Shown here piece by piece: positions 1 through 9,815 of a stretch of DNA of 64,000 bases. The notes under the pieces were generated by a model. That model did not search any database. It was not told where the DNA came from and saw nothing but the letters and a program-made list of their open reading frames with translations. Position numbers and translations under genes: made by a program. Within the stretch, counting starts at the first letter, position 1; each line of letters starts with the position of its first letter. Source of the stretch: Neobacillus soli NBRC 102451 (lineage in GTDB: Bacteria; Bacillota; Bacilli; Bacillales; Cytobacillaceae); contig NZ_BCVI01000059.1 of NCBI RefSeq assembly GCF_001591665.1, forward strand, positions 1-64,000. Reading direction: 5' to 3'.

Positions 1-55
1 CGATGTTGACTTATCGTAGGGAAAAGAGCGAAGTCCACTGGGTGCTGGGGCTGGA
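1..55. repeat. Partial copy of a dispersed intergenic repeat
   Basis: This stretch is the inverted counterpart of part of the longer copy at about 2388-2520. Both share the 20-base core CGATGTTGACTTATCGTAGG followed by related sequence. The copy is cut by the window edge. No coding potential was seen between here and position 163. Confidence 0.7.
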
Positions 56-162
56 TTCAGATAACTAATTCAAAGTTATCCACACTAAATTATTTTATAA
101 TTTCCTATAAAATAAAAAAATGGCCCATATACGAACATGGACCAAGAACACTCACTTATTTT

Positions 163-513
163 CTATTCTTGAACAGGGCGGAATTCATGAACCCACACAC
201 GCATTTGCGGCAGCCATGGCATGCCCGGATGATAGGCAAGAATCGATTGTTTATACGCTTCCACCGAGTCGAAGCCCTCGCGACGGACATCCTCATCTGT
301 TAACTCACCTAAACTTTGCGAATAGACATTTTCAACTACAAACTCTCGGCCTTCCAGCGTCATAATTTCACCCGGATCGGCATATCTGCCATTCCTGCGT
401 GTTGCTGTTTTTTCTCCTGCAAGGACCTTCTTAACATCATCTTCCATTGTTATTAAACGTTCAACGGAACATGTCTTTGGCGGCAATGTATTGTTTTCAT
501 TTTGGGTTGTCAT
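163..513 (-). CDS. ASCH domain-containing protein
   Basis: A 116-residue protein with the ASCH pattern: a lysine-rich start to the domain (MEDDVKKVLAGEKTATRRNG, about residues 23-42), then a segment setting up the beta-barrel (PGEIMTLEGREFVVENVYS), then a helix beginning DEDVRREGFDS. ASCH proteins have a PUA-like fold and are thought to bind RNA or modified nucleosides; the exact role here is unknown. The ATG is preceded by a strong AAGGAGGAG site. It reads leftward and stands alone, with no neighbour suggesting a pathway. Confidence 0.75.
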   Translation of the reverse strand: MTTQNENNTLPPKTCSVERLITMEDDVKKVLAGEKTATRRNGRYADPGEIMTLEGREFVVENVYSQSLGELTDEDVRREGFDSVEAYKQSILAYHPGMPWLPQMRVWVHEFRPVQE

Positions 514-611
514 ATTCGTTCTCCTCCTTATTCGATTTATGTTTTCATATTAACATTGTTGTTATGATAAAATCCATTACCTTGAACTATTTTAAAAACA
601 ACTTGCTGCCC

Positions 612-2327
612 TTAAACGACCTGACCGCCCTTATCATGGTACTTTAAAATACCCTCCGCCGCGCGGTAGGATAAAGCACCCACAGTACCGGTTGGATTGT
701 AGCCGGCATTTTGCGGAAATGCCGATGCACCAACAACAAAAAGGTTATCAACATCCCACATTTGTAAGTAGCTATTCACTGCAGATGTACTAGGGTCACT
801 GCCCATAATAACGCCGCCGGTATTGTGTGTGGATTGATAGGTAGACACATCATATGGCCCTAAATCCTGCATATAGTCCACATGATCAGCGCCCATTTCC
901 TTTAAGATATCGGCACATTTACTAGCGAGGTATTTGGACATCTCCCGGTCCTGATCCTCAAAGTCAAAGGTAATTCGAATCAACGGGTCACCGTAGGCAT
1001 CTTTGTAGGTTGGGTCTAAATCCAAAAAATGATGCCTGAAGGCCATTGATGAACCTTCACCGCCAACTGTCAGGGTGCTATTGGCATACTTAAGCGAGGC
1101 CTTTTTAAAGTCTGCCCCCCAGGTTGGCGTCCCTTTTGGAACGGCATTGTTTTGAATGGGCCGTTGTCCTGTCTGCCCTAGGATAATCATTCCACCGTGA
1201 ATGAAATTCAGCTTGGAGTGGTCAAAGTTATCCCCGTTATAATCGTCTAAAATCATTCCCAGTGCGCCCGCACCGGCAAAATTATTAAATTCCTTTTTGT
1301 CAAAAAAGCCCACCGCATTTCCTTTTCGCACCTGATAGGCGTAATTTTTTCCGACGGACCCTGTGCCGGTATTAGGATTATACGGCGTGCCGATATTCGA
1401 TAATAACAGGAGACGGACATTATTGAAGACAAATCCAGTGAGTACGACAATATCAGCAGGCTGTTCAATTTCCTCGCCCGTTGTCACGTCCGTGTATAAC
1501 ACACCTGTTGCCTTCTTCCCCGTTTTTAAGATTCTTCTTACATTCGAATGGGTTCTTATTTCAAAGTTTCCTGTTTTCTGTGCCACCGGAATGACGGTCA
1601 CAACCGGGTCTGCCTTGGCCCCGTATTCACAGCCAAATCGCTCACAAAAGCCGCAATATTGACAGCCAGCGCGTGAAATACCATCTGGATTACTATAGGA
1701 CTCCGATAAATTGGCTGCCGGTTGAACATAAGGATGGAGCTTCATTCTTTTAGCCGAATCCGTAAATAGTTCCATCGCTTTCGTCTTCTTTAACGGCGGG
1801 GTAGGGTATTTGCTTGATCGTTTCCCCGCCAGCGGATTTTCCTCCCCGGATATACCAGCCATTTTTTCAAAAGTATCATAATAGGGCTCCAGTTCATCAT
1901 AAGTAATGCCCCAATCCTGAATCGTCATTTCTGCCGGGATTTTATTTTTTCCATACTTTTCAATCGTTTGGCTGCGAATTTGAAAATCATAGGGGAGGAA
2001 ACGGAAGGTCTGCCCATTCCAGTGGACACCTGAACCTCCTAATCCATCACCAATTAAAAATGACCCATATTGCCGCATTGGCAGCGCGCGGAACTTTTCA
2101 TTACTGCGGAAGGTAATCGTTTCTTTTGACAAATCCTGCATCATCTCATAACGCAAGGCATACCGCAGTTCATCATGAACCATGAAGTAATCTTCTGTTT
2201 TTCGTTCCTTTCCTCTTTCCAACCCAACCACTTTTAGCCCCTTTTTCGTCAATTCAGAGGCGATGATTCCACCAGCCCAGCCGACGCCAATGATCACCAC
2301 ATCAACTTTCGGTAACTTCCTTGCCAT
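612..2327 (-). CDS. GMC-family oxidoreductase (gluconate 2-dehydrogenase alpha-like)
   Basis: A 571-residue flavoprotein. The N-terminus carries the FAD-binding GVGWAGG loop (residues 14-20). The C-terminal GMC segment contains HNTGGVIMGSDP and, later, NAGYNPTGTVGAL. A cysteine cluster (GCQYCGFCERFGCEYG, near residue 220) resembles the Fe-S-binding region of some FAD-dependent glucose/gluconate dehydrogenase large subunits. The upstream gene at 2529-3269 encodes the Tat-exported small subunit, so the pair probably forms a membrane-facing dehydrogenase. No cytochrome subunit is adjacent, so the electron acceptor is unknown. The substrate (sugar or sugar acid) is inferred. The start has a GAGGTGG ribosome site. 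Confidence 0.85.
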   Translation of the reverse strand: MARKLPKVDVVIIGVGWAGGIIASELTKKGLKVVGLERGKERKTEDYFMVHDELRYALRYEMMQDLSKETITFRSNEKFRALPMRQYGSFLIGDGLGGSGVHWNGQTFRFLPYDFQIRSQTIEKYGKNKIPAEMTIQDWGITYDELEPYYDTFEKMAGISGEENPLAGKRSSKYPTPPLKKTKAMELFTDSAKRMKLHPYVQPAANLSESYSNPDGISRAGCQYCGFCERFGCEYGAKADPVVTVIPVAQKTGNFEIRTHSNVRRILKTGKKATGVLYTDVTTGEEIEQPADIVVLTGFVFNNVRLLLLSNIGTPYNPNTGTGSVGKNYAYQVRKGNAVGFFDKKEFNNFAGAGALGMILDDYNGDNFDHSKLNFIHGGMIILGQTGQRPIQNNAVPKGTPTWGADFKKASLKYANSTLTVGGEGSSMAFRHHFLDLDPTYKDAYGDPLIRITFDFEDQDREMSKYLASKCADILKEMGADHVDYMQDLGPYDVSTYQSTHNTGGVIMGSDPSTSAVNSYLQMWDVDNLFVVGASAFPQNAGYNPTGTVGALSYRAAEGILKYHDKGGQVV

Positions 2328-2387
2328 GCTTCCACCTCATTCTAATAAATTAATCAGAATTTAATCTTTGAAATTCGATAACTGTCT

Positions 2388-2520
2388 AGCTCCAGCTCCC
2401 AGTGACTAGTGTACTTCGCGCTCCTCCCTACGATAAGTCAACATCGGCTCGCTATCGCTCTCCGTGTTTCCTTTATCTCAGTCGAACCGCTCCAGTCCAT
2501 ACGTCACTAAACGGTCGCTT
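2388..2520. repeat. Dispersed intergenic repeat, long copy
   Basis: This fills the gap between the two dehydrogenase subunit genes. It contains the complement of the core at window positions 1-55, and a segment TGTTTCCTTTAT that also appears, inverted, at the end of the partial copy at 55132-55200. The pattern is that of a mobile-like non-coding repeat scattered through the chromosome. It could form extended RNA structure, but no protein is encoded. Confidence 0.7.
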
Positions 2521-2528
2521 CCGCTTTC

Positions 2529-3269
2529 CTAATGATTCATATGTGATTTTAAACTTTGCGGGTTAATTTTCTTGAAATCCTTGTCAATTATGTCGGTATA
2601 GGCCATTTGGCTGCCTGGATATTTCCTCATCTTCCAGCCATCCATATTTTTATTGCCTCCATACAATGGGTCACTATACGTTCCTTCGAGCGTGGCGCTC
2701 CGGAGCATTTGAAAAAACCCACTCGGAGAAATGGTTGTTAAGTTCACTTTATCTCCCTCAAAATCCTTAAGAATCGCATCCTGCTCTTCATCTGTTAACT
2801 TTGTGAAGTCTTTCTTATAAACCGCCATACTGTGATTTTGAATTTCACGCAGGCCAATATCAAAAATGTCTCTGCGCTTTAGCCGCCCTTGATAGCCTTG
2901 AACTTTTTCACCTTTGAAAAAGGGCGCCTGCATATATTCACGCGCATTAAAGCCCCAGTCGCCAGCTAACTGATGGTCGATATAAAAAGCCACTCCAACT
3001 GCCTTTGCACCTGGTCCAAGCTCATCCTTTGGAAAAATTCGTTCGGTTGCCGCTTCGGTAATTCGAAATTGCTCTGGTGTAAAATACATCAATGCCTGAT
3101 TAAAGTTTTCTGCCTTTACAGGAGTTTCGTTTTTGTCCTTTTCACGGGTTCTTGGCAGCAGGCTCCCTAAGACACCACCAACAGCCAATCCGCCCACGGT
3201 AAAACCGGTATTTCGAATAAATTTCCTTCTTGATAAGGATTCTGGATTCCCTTTATTTTCTTCAGCCAT
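2529..3269 (-). CDS. Gluconate 2-dehydrogenase subunit 3 family protein, Tat-exported
   Basis: A 246-residue protein with a twin-arginine signal (SRRKFIRNTGF, residues about 13-23) followed by a hydrophobic Gly/Val-rich stretch. The body matches subunit 3 (gamma) of gluconate 2-dehydrogenase: FTPEQFRITEAATERIFP, GVAFYIDHQLAG and a C-terminal RSATLEGTYSDPLYGGN segment. In this family the small subunit escorts the folded GMC flavoprotein through the Tat system. It lies about 200 bases upstream of the GMC gene on the same strand, separated by a repeat. The start is supported by GGAGGTTGG. Confidence 0.85.
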   Translation of the reverse strand: MAEENKGNPESLSRRKFIRNTGFTVGGLAVGGVLGSLLPRTREKDKNETPVKAENFNQALMYFTPEQFRITEAATERIFPKDELGPGAKAVGVAFYIDHQLAGDWGFNAREYMQAPFFKGEKVQGYQGRLKRRDIFDIGLREIQNHSMAVYKKDFTKLTDEEQDAILKDFEGDKVNLTTISPSGFFQMLRSATLEGTYSDPLYGGNKNMDGWKMRKYPGSQMAYTDIIDKDFKKINPQSLKSHMNH

Positions 3270-3391
3270 TTTCCAACCTCCAAATTTTCGACAATTATTG
3301 CCATTTATCTACCTTCATTATGTTCCCAAAATAAACCAATCATACTAAGAAAATAAAAGGGAACAATACTTTTAAAAAAGGGGGCACAAAT

Positions 3392-4090
3392 ATGCTTAAA
3401 CGGAAATGGAAAATTTGGGGCATACCTATCTTTGGTGCGTTATTAGTCCTTTCAGCATGTACAGGACAACAAAGTATGAAAGAAAATAGGGTAGGGGCAG
3501 CAGAAAATCATGATCCATCTGTTAATAAAAAGGGGAATGGTACTGTGCATGGGGGGCAGAATAGTGTCAATGTTATTCCAAGCGTTGATCGAGCAAAGAA
3601 AAAAACAACCAACAGAAATAATCAAACAACAGGCGGGGTCGGCACCAATGTCTATAGTCTAATCGGCAGCTCCAGCCTCCATGATGGCGGAATTTCCTCC
3701 CACTTAGAATCAAGGCTATCAGGGGAAGGTATTCCTGGAATCAAGGTATTTGTTATTGATGACACGATTATTCTGGCTCGGGCCCAACAGGAAGCTACCT
3801 CCACACGGTATGATGAATTGCAAAGCAAGGTTTTAAAAAATACCTCCGGTGCATCTGGAAAGGGTAATCTTGATGGGGTGGACCCATCCAAGCTGAAAAA
3901 CGATGATAATTTAGAGCAGGCCAAAGATTTGATGGGGAAAGCCTTTAATGGTCAGGTAAAAATATTAACGATTACCAATCCAAAGGCATTGCCGCTGATT
4001 GACGGCATTAAGACAGCTATGAAATCCGATTCTCCCAATTATAATCGGCTCTCAAGTGATATCATCAAACTTGTAAAAATGGCGGAATAA
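3392..4090 (+). CDS. YhcN/YlaJ-family sporulation lipoprotein
   Basis: A 232-residue lipoprotein with a lipobox LVLSACTG near residues 19-26. The middle is a low-complexity Asn/Lys/Gly-rich linker. The C-terminal domain (about residues 95-232) has the YhcN/YlaJ pattern, with HLESRLSGEGIPGIKVFVIDDTIILA and a late segment ending in IIKLVKMAE. Family members sit in the forespore inner membrane or spore coat and affect germination or outgrowth. The gene is divergent from the dehydrogenase pair. No promoter could be assigned confidently. The ATG follows AAAAAAGGGGG. Confidence 0.8.
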   Translation: MLKRKWKIWGIPIFGALLVLSACTGQQSMKENRVGAAENHDPSVNKKGNGTVHGGQNSVNVIPSVDRAKKKTTNRNNQTTGGVGTNVYSLIGSSSLHDGGISSHLESRLSGEGIPGIKVFVIDDTIILARAQQEATSTRYDELQSKVLKNTSGASGKGNLDGVDPSKLKNDDNLEQAKDLMGKAFNGQVKILTITNPKALPLIDGIKTAMKSDSPNYNRLSSDIIKLVKMAE

Positions 4091-4185
4091 TAAGAAAGGC
4101 CAAGCGTCCAACGTTCTCTTATCCAAAAATAAAAAGGCGCCTTTTTTTAAAGTGACCTTTCAATAGAACTTGAAAGCAACAAAAA

Positions 4186-4219
4186 AACGCTCGGATTTTC
4201 AATTCAAAATCCGAGCGTT
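4186..4219 (-). terminator. Rho-independent terminator of the subtilase gene
   Basis: A 14-bp perfect stem (AACGCTCGGATTTT and its complement) with a 6-base loop. On the minus strand it is followed by a run of T, and it lies 16 bases past the stop codon of the protease gene. Confidence 0.85.
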
Positions 4220-4234
4220 CCTTTTATTCTTTTA

Positions 4235-7200
4235 TTACTTCTTCAAGCCTTTTGATACGACACTTGAATAGGAGCTGTAAACTTTTTTACCACTTACCGT
4301 ACGATAGGATTTCACTTTATAATAATAAGTTTTACCCTTCGTTAATTTAGTATTGGTATAGCTTACAGATGACCCTGAAGTAACTGTTTTTACCTTTGAA
4401 TATTTTCCGGATTTTGAAGTGGCACGATACACTTCATAACCGTTTGCACCGCTGACTTTACTCCAAGAAACCTTAATTGAAGTTTTGCTTGCAACTGCCG
4501 CTTTGACACCTGTTGGTGTTTTAAGGGCAGGCTTTGCACTGACAACACTTGAATATGGACTTGAAAGTTTCTTTCCTTCAACTGTGCTTGAACCAACTAC
4601 TTTATAGTAGTAAGTTTGGCCAGTTGTTAAGCCGCTATTTGCATAGCTTCCGTTTGTAACCGTAGCTACTTTACTGTACTTACCAGTTTTAGAAGTCGCA
4701 CGGTAAACTTCATAACTTGAAGCACCCGTTACCTTATTCCAGCTAACATTTACTTTGTTATAGTCAGCAGAAGCTGCTTTAACAGATGCTGGTGCCGAAA
4801 GATTTTTTGCAAATCGTGCATATACATTTGTATCAGCAACAATTGGCTTAGTGAAATCAAACTTTGTTTTGAAGGCTGCATCTTTATACCAGCCGATAAA
4901 CGTATAACCTGACTTCGTTGGAGCCGTTGGAGCTGTTACTTTTGAATCCTCAACAACTTCAGTTGTTTTCACAACCGCGCTGCCGTTGTAGAAATTTACC
5001 TTGTACTTAGACTCACCGCGGAAGATGGTGATTTCTTTTGTTGTTTTGTTGCCGGCAATATCAACAAGTTCAAGGATGAATGTGTTGTTACCAGGCTCAA
5101 GGTCAAGCTTTGTTGTAACTTCTTTACTAAAGCTATTCATTTCATTATAGGAATCTGGGGCCTTTTTGAAAAACTCCTCATTTCCATCCACGAAATATTG
5201 AAGCTCGTCAAAGTTATCAGAAATCGTTACTTTAAGCTCTACAGAATCTACATCTTTTTTCACCTTAGTAGGGACGTCTACATTGATTTGTGGCGCAGTT
5301 GTATCAACTCTAAGATCTCGAACAAGATATTTATACGTATTACCAGCTACATCTGTAGCGGAAACAGGGATATTGTAAACTCCATCCTTTTCCACAGTCA
5401 CTTTTGTGCTGAAATCGTAACGTGACTTCTCGGCATTCCATGTAAAGTCTACCGGACTGCCATTTACAGTTAACTCACGAATCTTTGTATTATCTGTAAG
5501 ATATCCAGAAACAGGTAACTCATGAGATGTGTACACTCCAGTTGCTCCAATGGAAGTAACATGGACAAAAGGAATCGATTTGTCGTTTGCCGCTTCTAAA
5601 ACTACTTTACTAGTGTTTCCAGCAAAGTCATGGGCAACAACTTCTACCGTAGCATCAACAGCAGGTGCTTCTTTGAATGTATACTCTGTTTTTTCACCGG
5701 ATAATGGCTTGTCTTTTTCACCATATACAGATTTCCCATTTACGGAAATATCATAATAAGCGACACCGGATCCATTTTCATCACTTGATGCAAGTGTTAA
5801 TTTATCACCATCCACACTAGCACTTACCTTTGGTGCAACCGTGTCTACAAGGACAGGGAATTTCACTTTTTGCGGTTCTTTTCCAGGGTAATCAATAGTA
5901 GAGCTCACTTCATAATAGTATTGACCGTCTGCCACTACTTTGTTCTTGATCTTTCCGTCCCATGCAGCAGCAGTCGTTAGATAATACTGTAAACCTCTTC
6001 CGCCATTATTATAGTTTTTAAGGACATCCGTATCGGATTTAATTTTACGAAGAACTTTTCCATCTTTATCGACAATCTTGTATTCTACCGTTTTTGCATT
6101 TCGCAGGAATGATAGAATCGGAATTGCATTATCATTTTGACCATCACCATTTGGCGAAATGGCAATTTTGCTAGACTTAGCAGATTCATCAGCTGGATTA
6201 ACACCTAGATAGTCATAATTGTTATTGCCATCTTTGTCTTTACCGGCAGATGTGAGAAGTCCTGTATATCCATAGAAGGAATCAGCATCTTTACCGTCAT
6301 AAATCATTGAATCTACGATTGATGCCTTATTCCAATCACCATTAAAGCCTACATATGGAACAGAAACCACTGGGTTTTGATCATTAACATCTGTTAATGT
6401 AACAAAACCTTCAACAAAATAACCATTTTCAAAAATTTCATTTAATGGAGCGTTGTAATACCAATCAACTGTATTATTTAGGTCAACAGTTACATCAACC
6501 GTTGCGCTGCCATTGGCAGGAATGGTCAGGTTCTCTTTAGTAAATGAAATTGGATACTCGCCAACATATGGTTCATCATCTGAAATGGTACCATCCTTAT
6601 AAATCCCTTGAGATTCAAGCTGGTCTATGAATAATCCACTTTTCTTATCAAAAATGGCTAGATCCGTTTGTACATTTCCATCTACTGCATAGGTTACTTC
6701 TTTATCGGAGAAGTTTTGTGCCTTTAGCGTAAATGTCGCCTTATTTCCTTTAATTTCTTTTAAGGCAACCTTTGCTTCATTTGTTACAGTATTTGTTACA
6801 ACAATTGGTGAGCTTAAAGCAGCGTGTAATTGCATTATCCCTGCACCTTGGCGGCGTGGAGAATATGGATTATGCATATAAGCTGCATTATAAGCTCCCT
6901 TATCCTCAATAACCTGGCTTGTATTCATTAACAGGTTTTTCGCCATATTTACTCGTGCCGAACCTGTTAGGGCTGAGAAATCCTTTTTCACTCGTTCAAG
7001 AACAAGTGCTGAACCACCGGAAACATGTGGCGCAGCCATTGATGTACCACTCATCACACCATATTGATTGTTATTTAATGTTGAGTAGATATTTCCACCC
7101 GGCGCTGTGATTTCTGGTTTGAAATCCAAGTTTGATGTCACACCCCAAGAGGTGAAATCAGACATTTTTCCAGCAGTTGGGTTCGGCGATGTTACCTTAT

Positions 7201-8809
7201 CGCCTTTAAATTCTAGTGTTACTTTCGTTCCTTTAGCTAACTCATCATGAAGTTTGTCTCCATCAGGTTTTAACATGAATAATTGTGGTATTGTAATCGC
7301 TGTTTCTGATGCCATGCTTACAAAGCCATCTGCATTGTTGTAAACGATAACCCCTGCAGCGCCTACAGCCTGTGCATTTTTTGTTTTTGTAACAAAATCG
7401 AGAGTTCCACGTTTAATTAATGCGTATTTACCTGTGAAATCTTTGCCTTCAAAATCGGACACTTGTCCAATACCAGCATCTAAAATTTCAAATGATTTTT
7501 TATTTTGCTTTAATGGGTCTGCGCTGCCAGCAGATAAGAATGGAGCTTTCCCATTCTCAGTACCATCAAAGGAATACGTAATTGCAGCTAAGTCCATAAA
7601 GTTATTCTCAATGGAAGCAACCTGTAATGAACTGTTTGCATTACCAGGTCCGCCTACTACACCATAATCCGGATTTTGTGCCAGCGGATTAGAGTAGCCA
7701 TCACCAATATGGTTGGAGTTACCCGCTGAAATAGACATTAACACACCGTTATCAACAGCTCTTTGAATAGCCAATTGCTCTGGCGCATCCTGGTCAACAA
7801 ATGCTGCTGTCGAACCTAAGCTCATATTTACTACATCTGCACCTAGTTTGATTGCATCATCAATGGCCTTAATTTCAATGTCACTCCATGTTGAAGGCAT
7901 CTCTGGGTCATTACCAAATACTTTAAGGGCAAGTAATTGCGCTTCTGGTGCTACCCCTTTAATGCCGCCCTTATCCTCGTCACCGTTTGCTGCAACGGTA
8001 CCTGATACGTGCATTCCGTGCATCGATGCACCTGGACCAAGATCAAGAATTTGGTCATTTTCATCGTAGTAGTTATAACCATAGGGAACTTTATCAGTAT
8101 AGAATTTACCCGGCAGTCCTTTGTCAGTAACTAGAGAAGCTACTTTATCCTTTGTAAGTGCTTCTTTTGATTTGTCTGTTAAAATCATATCTTTATGACT
8201 AGGGTCAATACCGGTATCAATAACACCAATAATCATCCCTTCACCCTTATAGCCATAAGAATCCCAAGCCTTTTGAGCCTCAATCATTTCTTTACTATAT
8301 TTCATATTTGGCTCGGTTTTAGGTCGTTGATATTCATTGGCAATCGTTACATTTGTTACGCCATCAACAGCCTTAATAGCAGGAACTTGACCATATTCCA
8401 CAGTACCGCTAAATCCATTAAACGTGGTCGTGAAATTTTGTTTAAATTTCATATTAATAGATTTCTTAGCAAACTGGTTTTTTACAGCCTGTTGTTTGTC
8501 TAATACTTTGGTTTGCAGTTGCGTTTTTACTGACTTTGATAGTTCAGTATACTTTTTTCCTTCTTTTGTTGCATATGTAATAGCCGGATCTCCATCAACC
8601 TCGACAATTACACGAACCTTGTCCGTCTTTTTATAACTCTTTTCTGCATCCTTAACAGTTACTGATTTTGAAGGTTTATGTAGACTCTGCGTTACTTTAG
8701 CTAACTGCTTAGCTTTACTGCTTTGTGGACCTGATAGAGTAGCAGCTTGTGCAACGCTAGAGAATACCATTAACAAAATCAGTAGTAACGGTAAACTTCT
8801 CTTTTTCAA
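4235..8809 (-). CDS. Secreted S8 (subtilisin) serine protease, multidomain
   Basis: A 1524-residue precursor. A signal peptide ends near AQAATL (residue 22-25), followed by an I9-type propeptide (about 60-160). The catalytic triad is Asp198 (VIDTGID), His264 (MHGMHVSG) and Ser590 (MSGTSMAAPH), with Asn364 (SAGNSN) as oxyanion residue. A protease-associated insert occupies about 430-535. Beyond the catalytic domain come Fn3/C5a-peptidase-like beta domains, a Listeria-Bacteroides-type repeat (YTFIGWYKD, near 1300), and two C-terminal Fn3-like repeats of about 90 residues each carrying the phrase SYEVYRATSK/GYEVYRATSK. No LPXTG is seen, so it is either secreted or wall-bound non-covalently. It resembles Vpr and lactocepin-type proteases, which degrade extracellular protein. 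Monocistronic. Confidence 0.92.
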   Translation of the reverse strand: MKKRSLPLLLILLMVFSSVAQAATLSGPQSSKAKQLAKVTQSLHKPSKSVTVKDAEKSYKKTDKVRVIVEVDGDPAITYATKEGKKYTELSKSVKTQLQTKVLDKQQAVKNQFAKKSINMKFKQNFTTTFNGFSGTVEYGQVPAIKAVDGVTNVTIANEYQRPKTEPNMKYSKEMIEAQKAWDSYGYKGEGMIIGVIDTGIDPSHKDMILTDKSKEALTKDKVASLVTDKGLPGKFYTDKVPYGYNYYDENDQILDLGPGASMHGMHVSGTVAANGDEDKGGIKGVAPEAQLLALKVFGNDPEMPSTWSDIEIKAIDDAIKLGADVVNMSLGSTAAFVDQDAPEQLAIQRAVDNGVLMSISAGNSNHIGDGYSNPLAQNPDYGVVGGPGNANSSLQVASIENNFMDLAAITYSFDGTENGKAPFLSAGSADPLKQNKKSFEILDAGIGQVSDFEGKDFTGKYALIKRGTLDFVTKTKNAQAVGAAGVIVYNNADGFVSMASETAITIPQLFMLKPDGDKLHDELAKGTKVTLEFKGDKVTSPNPTAGKMSDFTSWGVTSNLDFKPEITAPGGNIYSTLNNNQYGVMSGTSMAAPHVSGGSALVLERVKKDFSALTGSARVNMAKNLLMNTSQVIEDKGAYNAAYMHNPYSPRRQGAGIMQLHAALSSPIVVTNTVTNEAKVALKEIKGNKATFTLKAQNFSDKEVTYAVDGNVQTDLAIFDKKSGLFIDQLESQGIYKDGTISDDEPYVGEYPISFTKENLTIPANGSATVDVTVDLNNTVDWYYNAPLNEIFENGYFVEGFVTLTDVNDQNPVVSVPYVGFNGDWNKASIVDSMIYDGKDADSFYGYTGLLTSAGKDKDGNNNYDYLGVNPADESAKSSKIAISPNGDGQNDNAIPILSFLRNAKTVEYKIVDKDGKVLRKIKSDTDVLKNYNNGGRGLQYYLTTAAAWDGKIKNKVVADGQYYYEVSSTIDYPGKEPQKVKFPVLVDTVAPKVSASVDGDKLTLASSDENGSGVAYYDISVNGKSVYGEKDKPLSGEKTEYTFKEAPAVDATVEVVAHDFAGNTSKVVLEAANDKSIPFVHVTSIGATGVYTSHELPVSGYLTDNTKIRELTVNGSPVDFTWNAEKSRYDFSTKVTVEKDGVYNIPVSATDVAGNTYKYLVRDLRVDTTAPQINVDVPTKVKKDVDSVELKVTISDNFDELQYFVDGNEEFFKKAPDSYNEMNSFSKEVTTKLDLEPGNNTFILELVDIAGNKTTKEITIFRGESKYKVNFYNGSAVVKTTEVVEDSKVTAPTAPTKSGYTFIGWYKDAAFKTKFDFTKPIVADTNVYARFAKNLSAPASVKAASADYNKVNVSWNKVTGASSYEVYRATSKTGKYSKVATVTNGSYANSGLTTGQTYYYKVVGSSTVEGKKLSSPYSSVVSAKPALKTPTGVKAAVASKTSIKVSWSKVSGANGYEVYRATSKSGKYSKVKTVTSGSSVSYTNTKLTKGKTYYYKVKSYRTVSGKKVYSSYSSVVSKGLKK

Positions 8810-8962
8810 TATTTTTTCCCCCTTATTTAATTTTCAGTTTCAGTTCTAGTTTATTTAGAATTAGATGAATAGTCAATATATTAATTATATTAAAAAAAGG
8901 TAAACTACTCAGAACCATTCGGAAACCGAAGTAAACGCTGTAAATCCGCGCTATTTTTCAAC

Positions 8963-8992
8963 AAAAAAAGACCGGGCATCTCGGTCTTTTTT
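8963..8992. terminator. Bidirectional-looking terminator
   Basis: An A-run, then GACCG, a 7-base loop, CGGTC and a T-run. It overlaps the stop codon of the ABC permease at 8991 and could end that operon. Confidence 0.75.
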
Positions 8993-9797
8993 ACACATTT
9001 AGATCTCTTTTTTTATAAAAAACATAGGTTATTGTCGAAAAAGCAATGATTAATACAATTGATATGATTATATAAACCCGCTCAAACCCGCCGCCTAACA
9101 TAACATTCTTTGCCTCAAAATACTTAAATGGGGTCAGATATTTTAGTCCTTCCATACGCTCGTTTAAGTCAATCACAATCGATAACATATACGAAAGCAG
9201 GAGGATGCTGGCTGCAAGTGATGGAGCCGTCTTTGTCTTCCTTTTTACAGAAGCAAGCGCGCTGCCGATGACCATAAACAGGATTTGTAAAATAAACATT
9301 CCCGCCATTGTAAGGGCGATATCACCATTAACCGCTTCACCATCGCTGTTGTATTTCCCTATAAAGAAAAGTAACGAAACGAAGGTGACGACATTAAAGA
9401 CGACGATATTCGTGAAGGCTGCTAATAACTTTGCGGTAATAATCGTCGTTCTTGATACGGGCTTGACGAATAAAAATTCCGACGTTTTGTCGCGCTCTTC
9501 CTTGGCAATAATCGTTGCCCCGAGCATTGCTGCGTGGATTGTTGCCATTAATAACAAATAAAGAAACAGCATTCCATAATAGCCGCTGATCTTTGATACA
9601 TCCAACGCATTGAAACCCAATACAGCCCTTAATGATTTGGGTAAATCCGCGATCAGATCATTCATCGATTGGCCTGCTGATGAGTAGGCAGCATATTTGG
9701 CCATACCAGATACCACCATGAGGAAGACACCGATGCTCCAAAACAGGAGCGACTTTCGATGGGACTTTAATTCATGTAAAAATATATTCATGACCAA
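8991..9797 (-). CDS. ABC-2 type transporter permease
   Basis: A 268-residue membrane protein, last gene of a four-gene leftward operon (tetR, ATPase, permease, permease). It has about six hydrophobic segments. The N-terminus MNIFLHELKSHRKSLLFWS is nearly the same as in the neighbouring permease, so the two arose by duplication and probably form a heterodimeric channel with the ATPase. The loop EERDKTSEFLFVKPVSRTTI is typical of ABC-2 exporters for drugs, lipids or peptides. The cargo cannot be told from sequence. The start could be the first ATG or the GTG/ATG two codons in. Confidence 0.85.
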   Translation of the reverse strand: MVMNIFLHELKSHRKSLLFWSIGVFLMVVSGMAKYAAYSSAGQSMNDLIADLPKSLRAVLGFNALDVSKISGYYGMLFLYLLLMATIHAAMLGATIIAKEERDKTSEFLFVKPVSRTTIITAKLLAAFTNIVVFNVVTFVSLLFFIGKYNSDGEAVNGDIALTMAGMFILQILFMVIGSALASVKRKTKTAPSLAASILLLSYMLSIVIDLNERMEGLKYLTPFKYFEAKNVMLGGGFERVYIIISIVLIIAFSTITYVFYKKRDLNV

Positions 9798-9815
9798 ACC
9801 CCTCCAATTAACACG

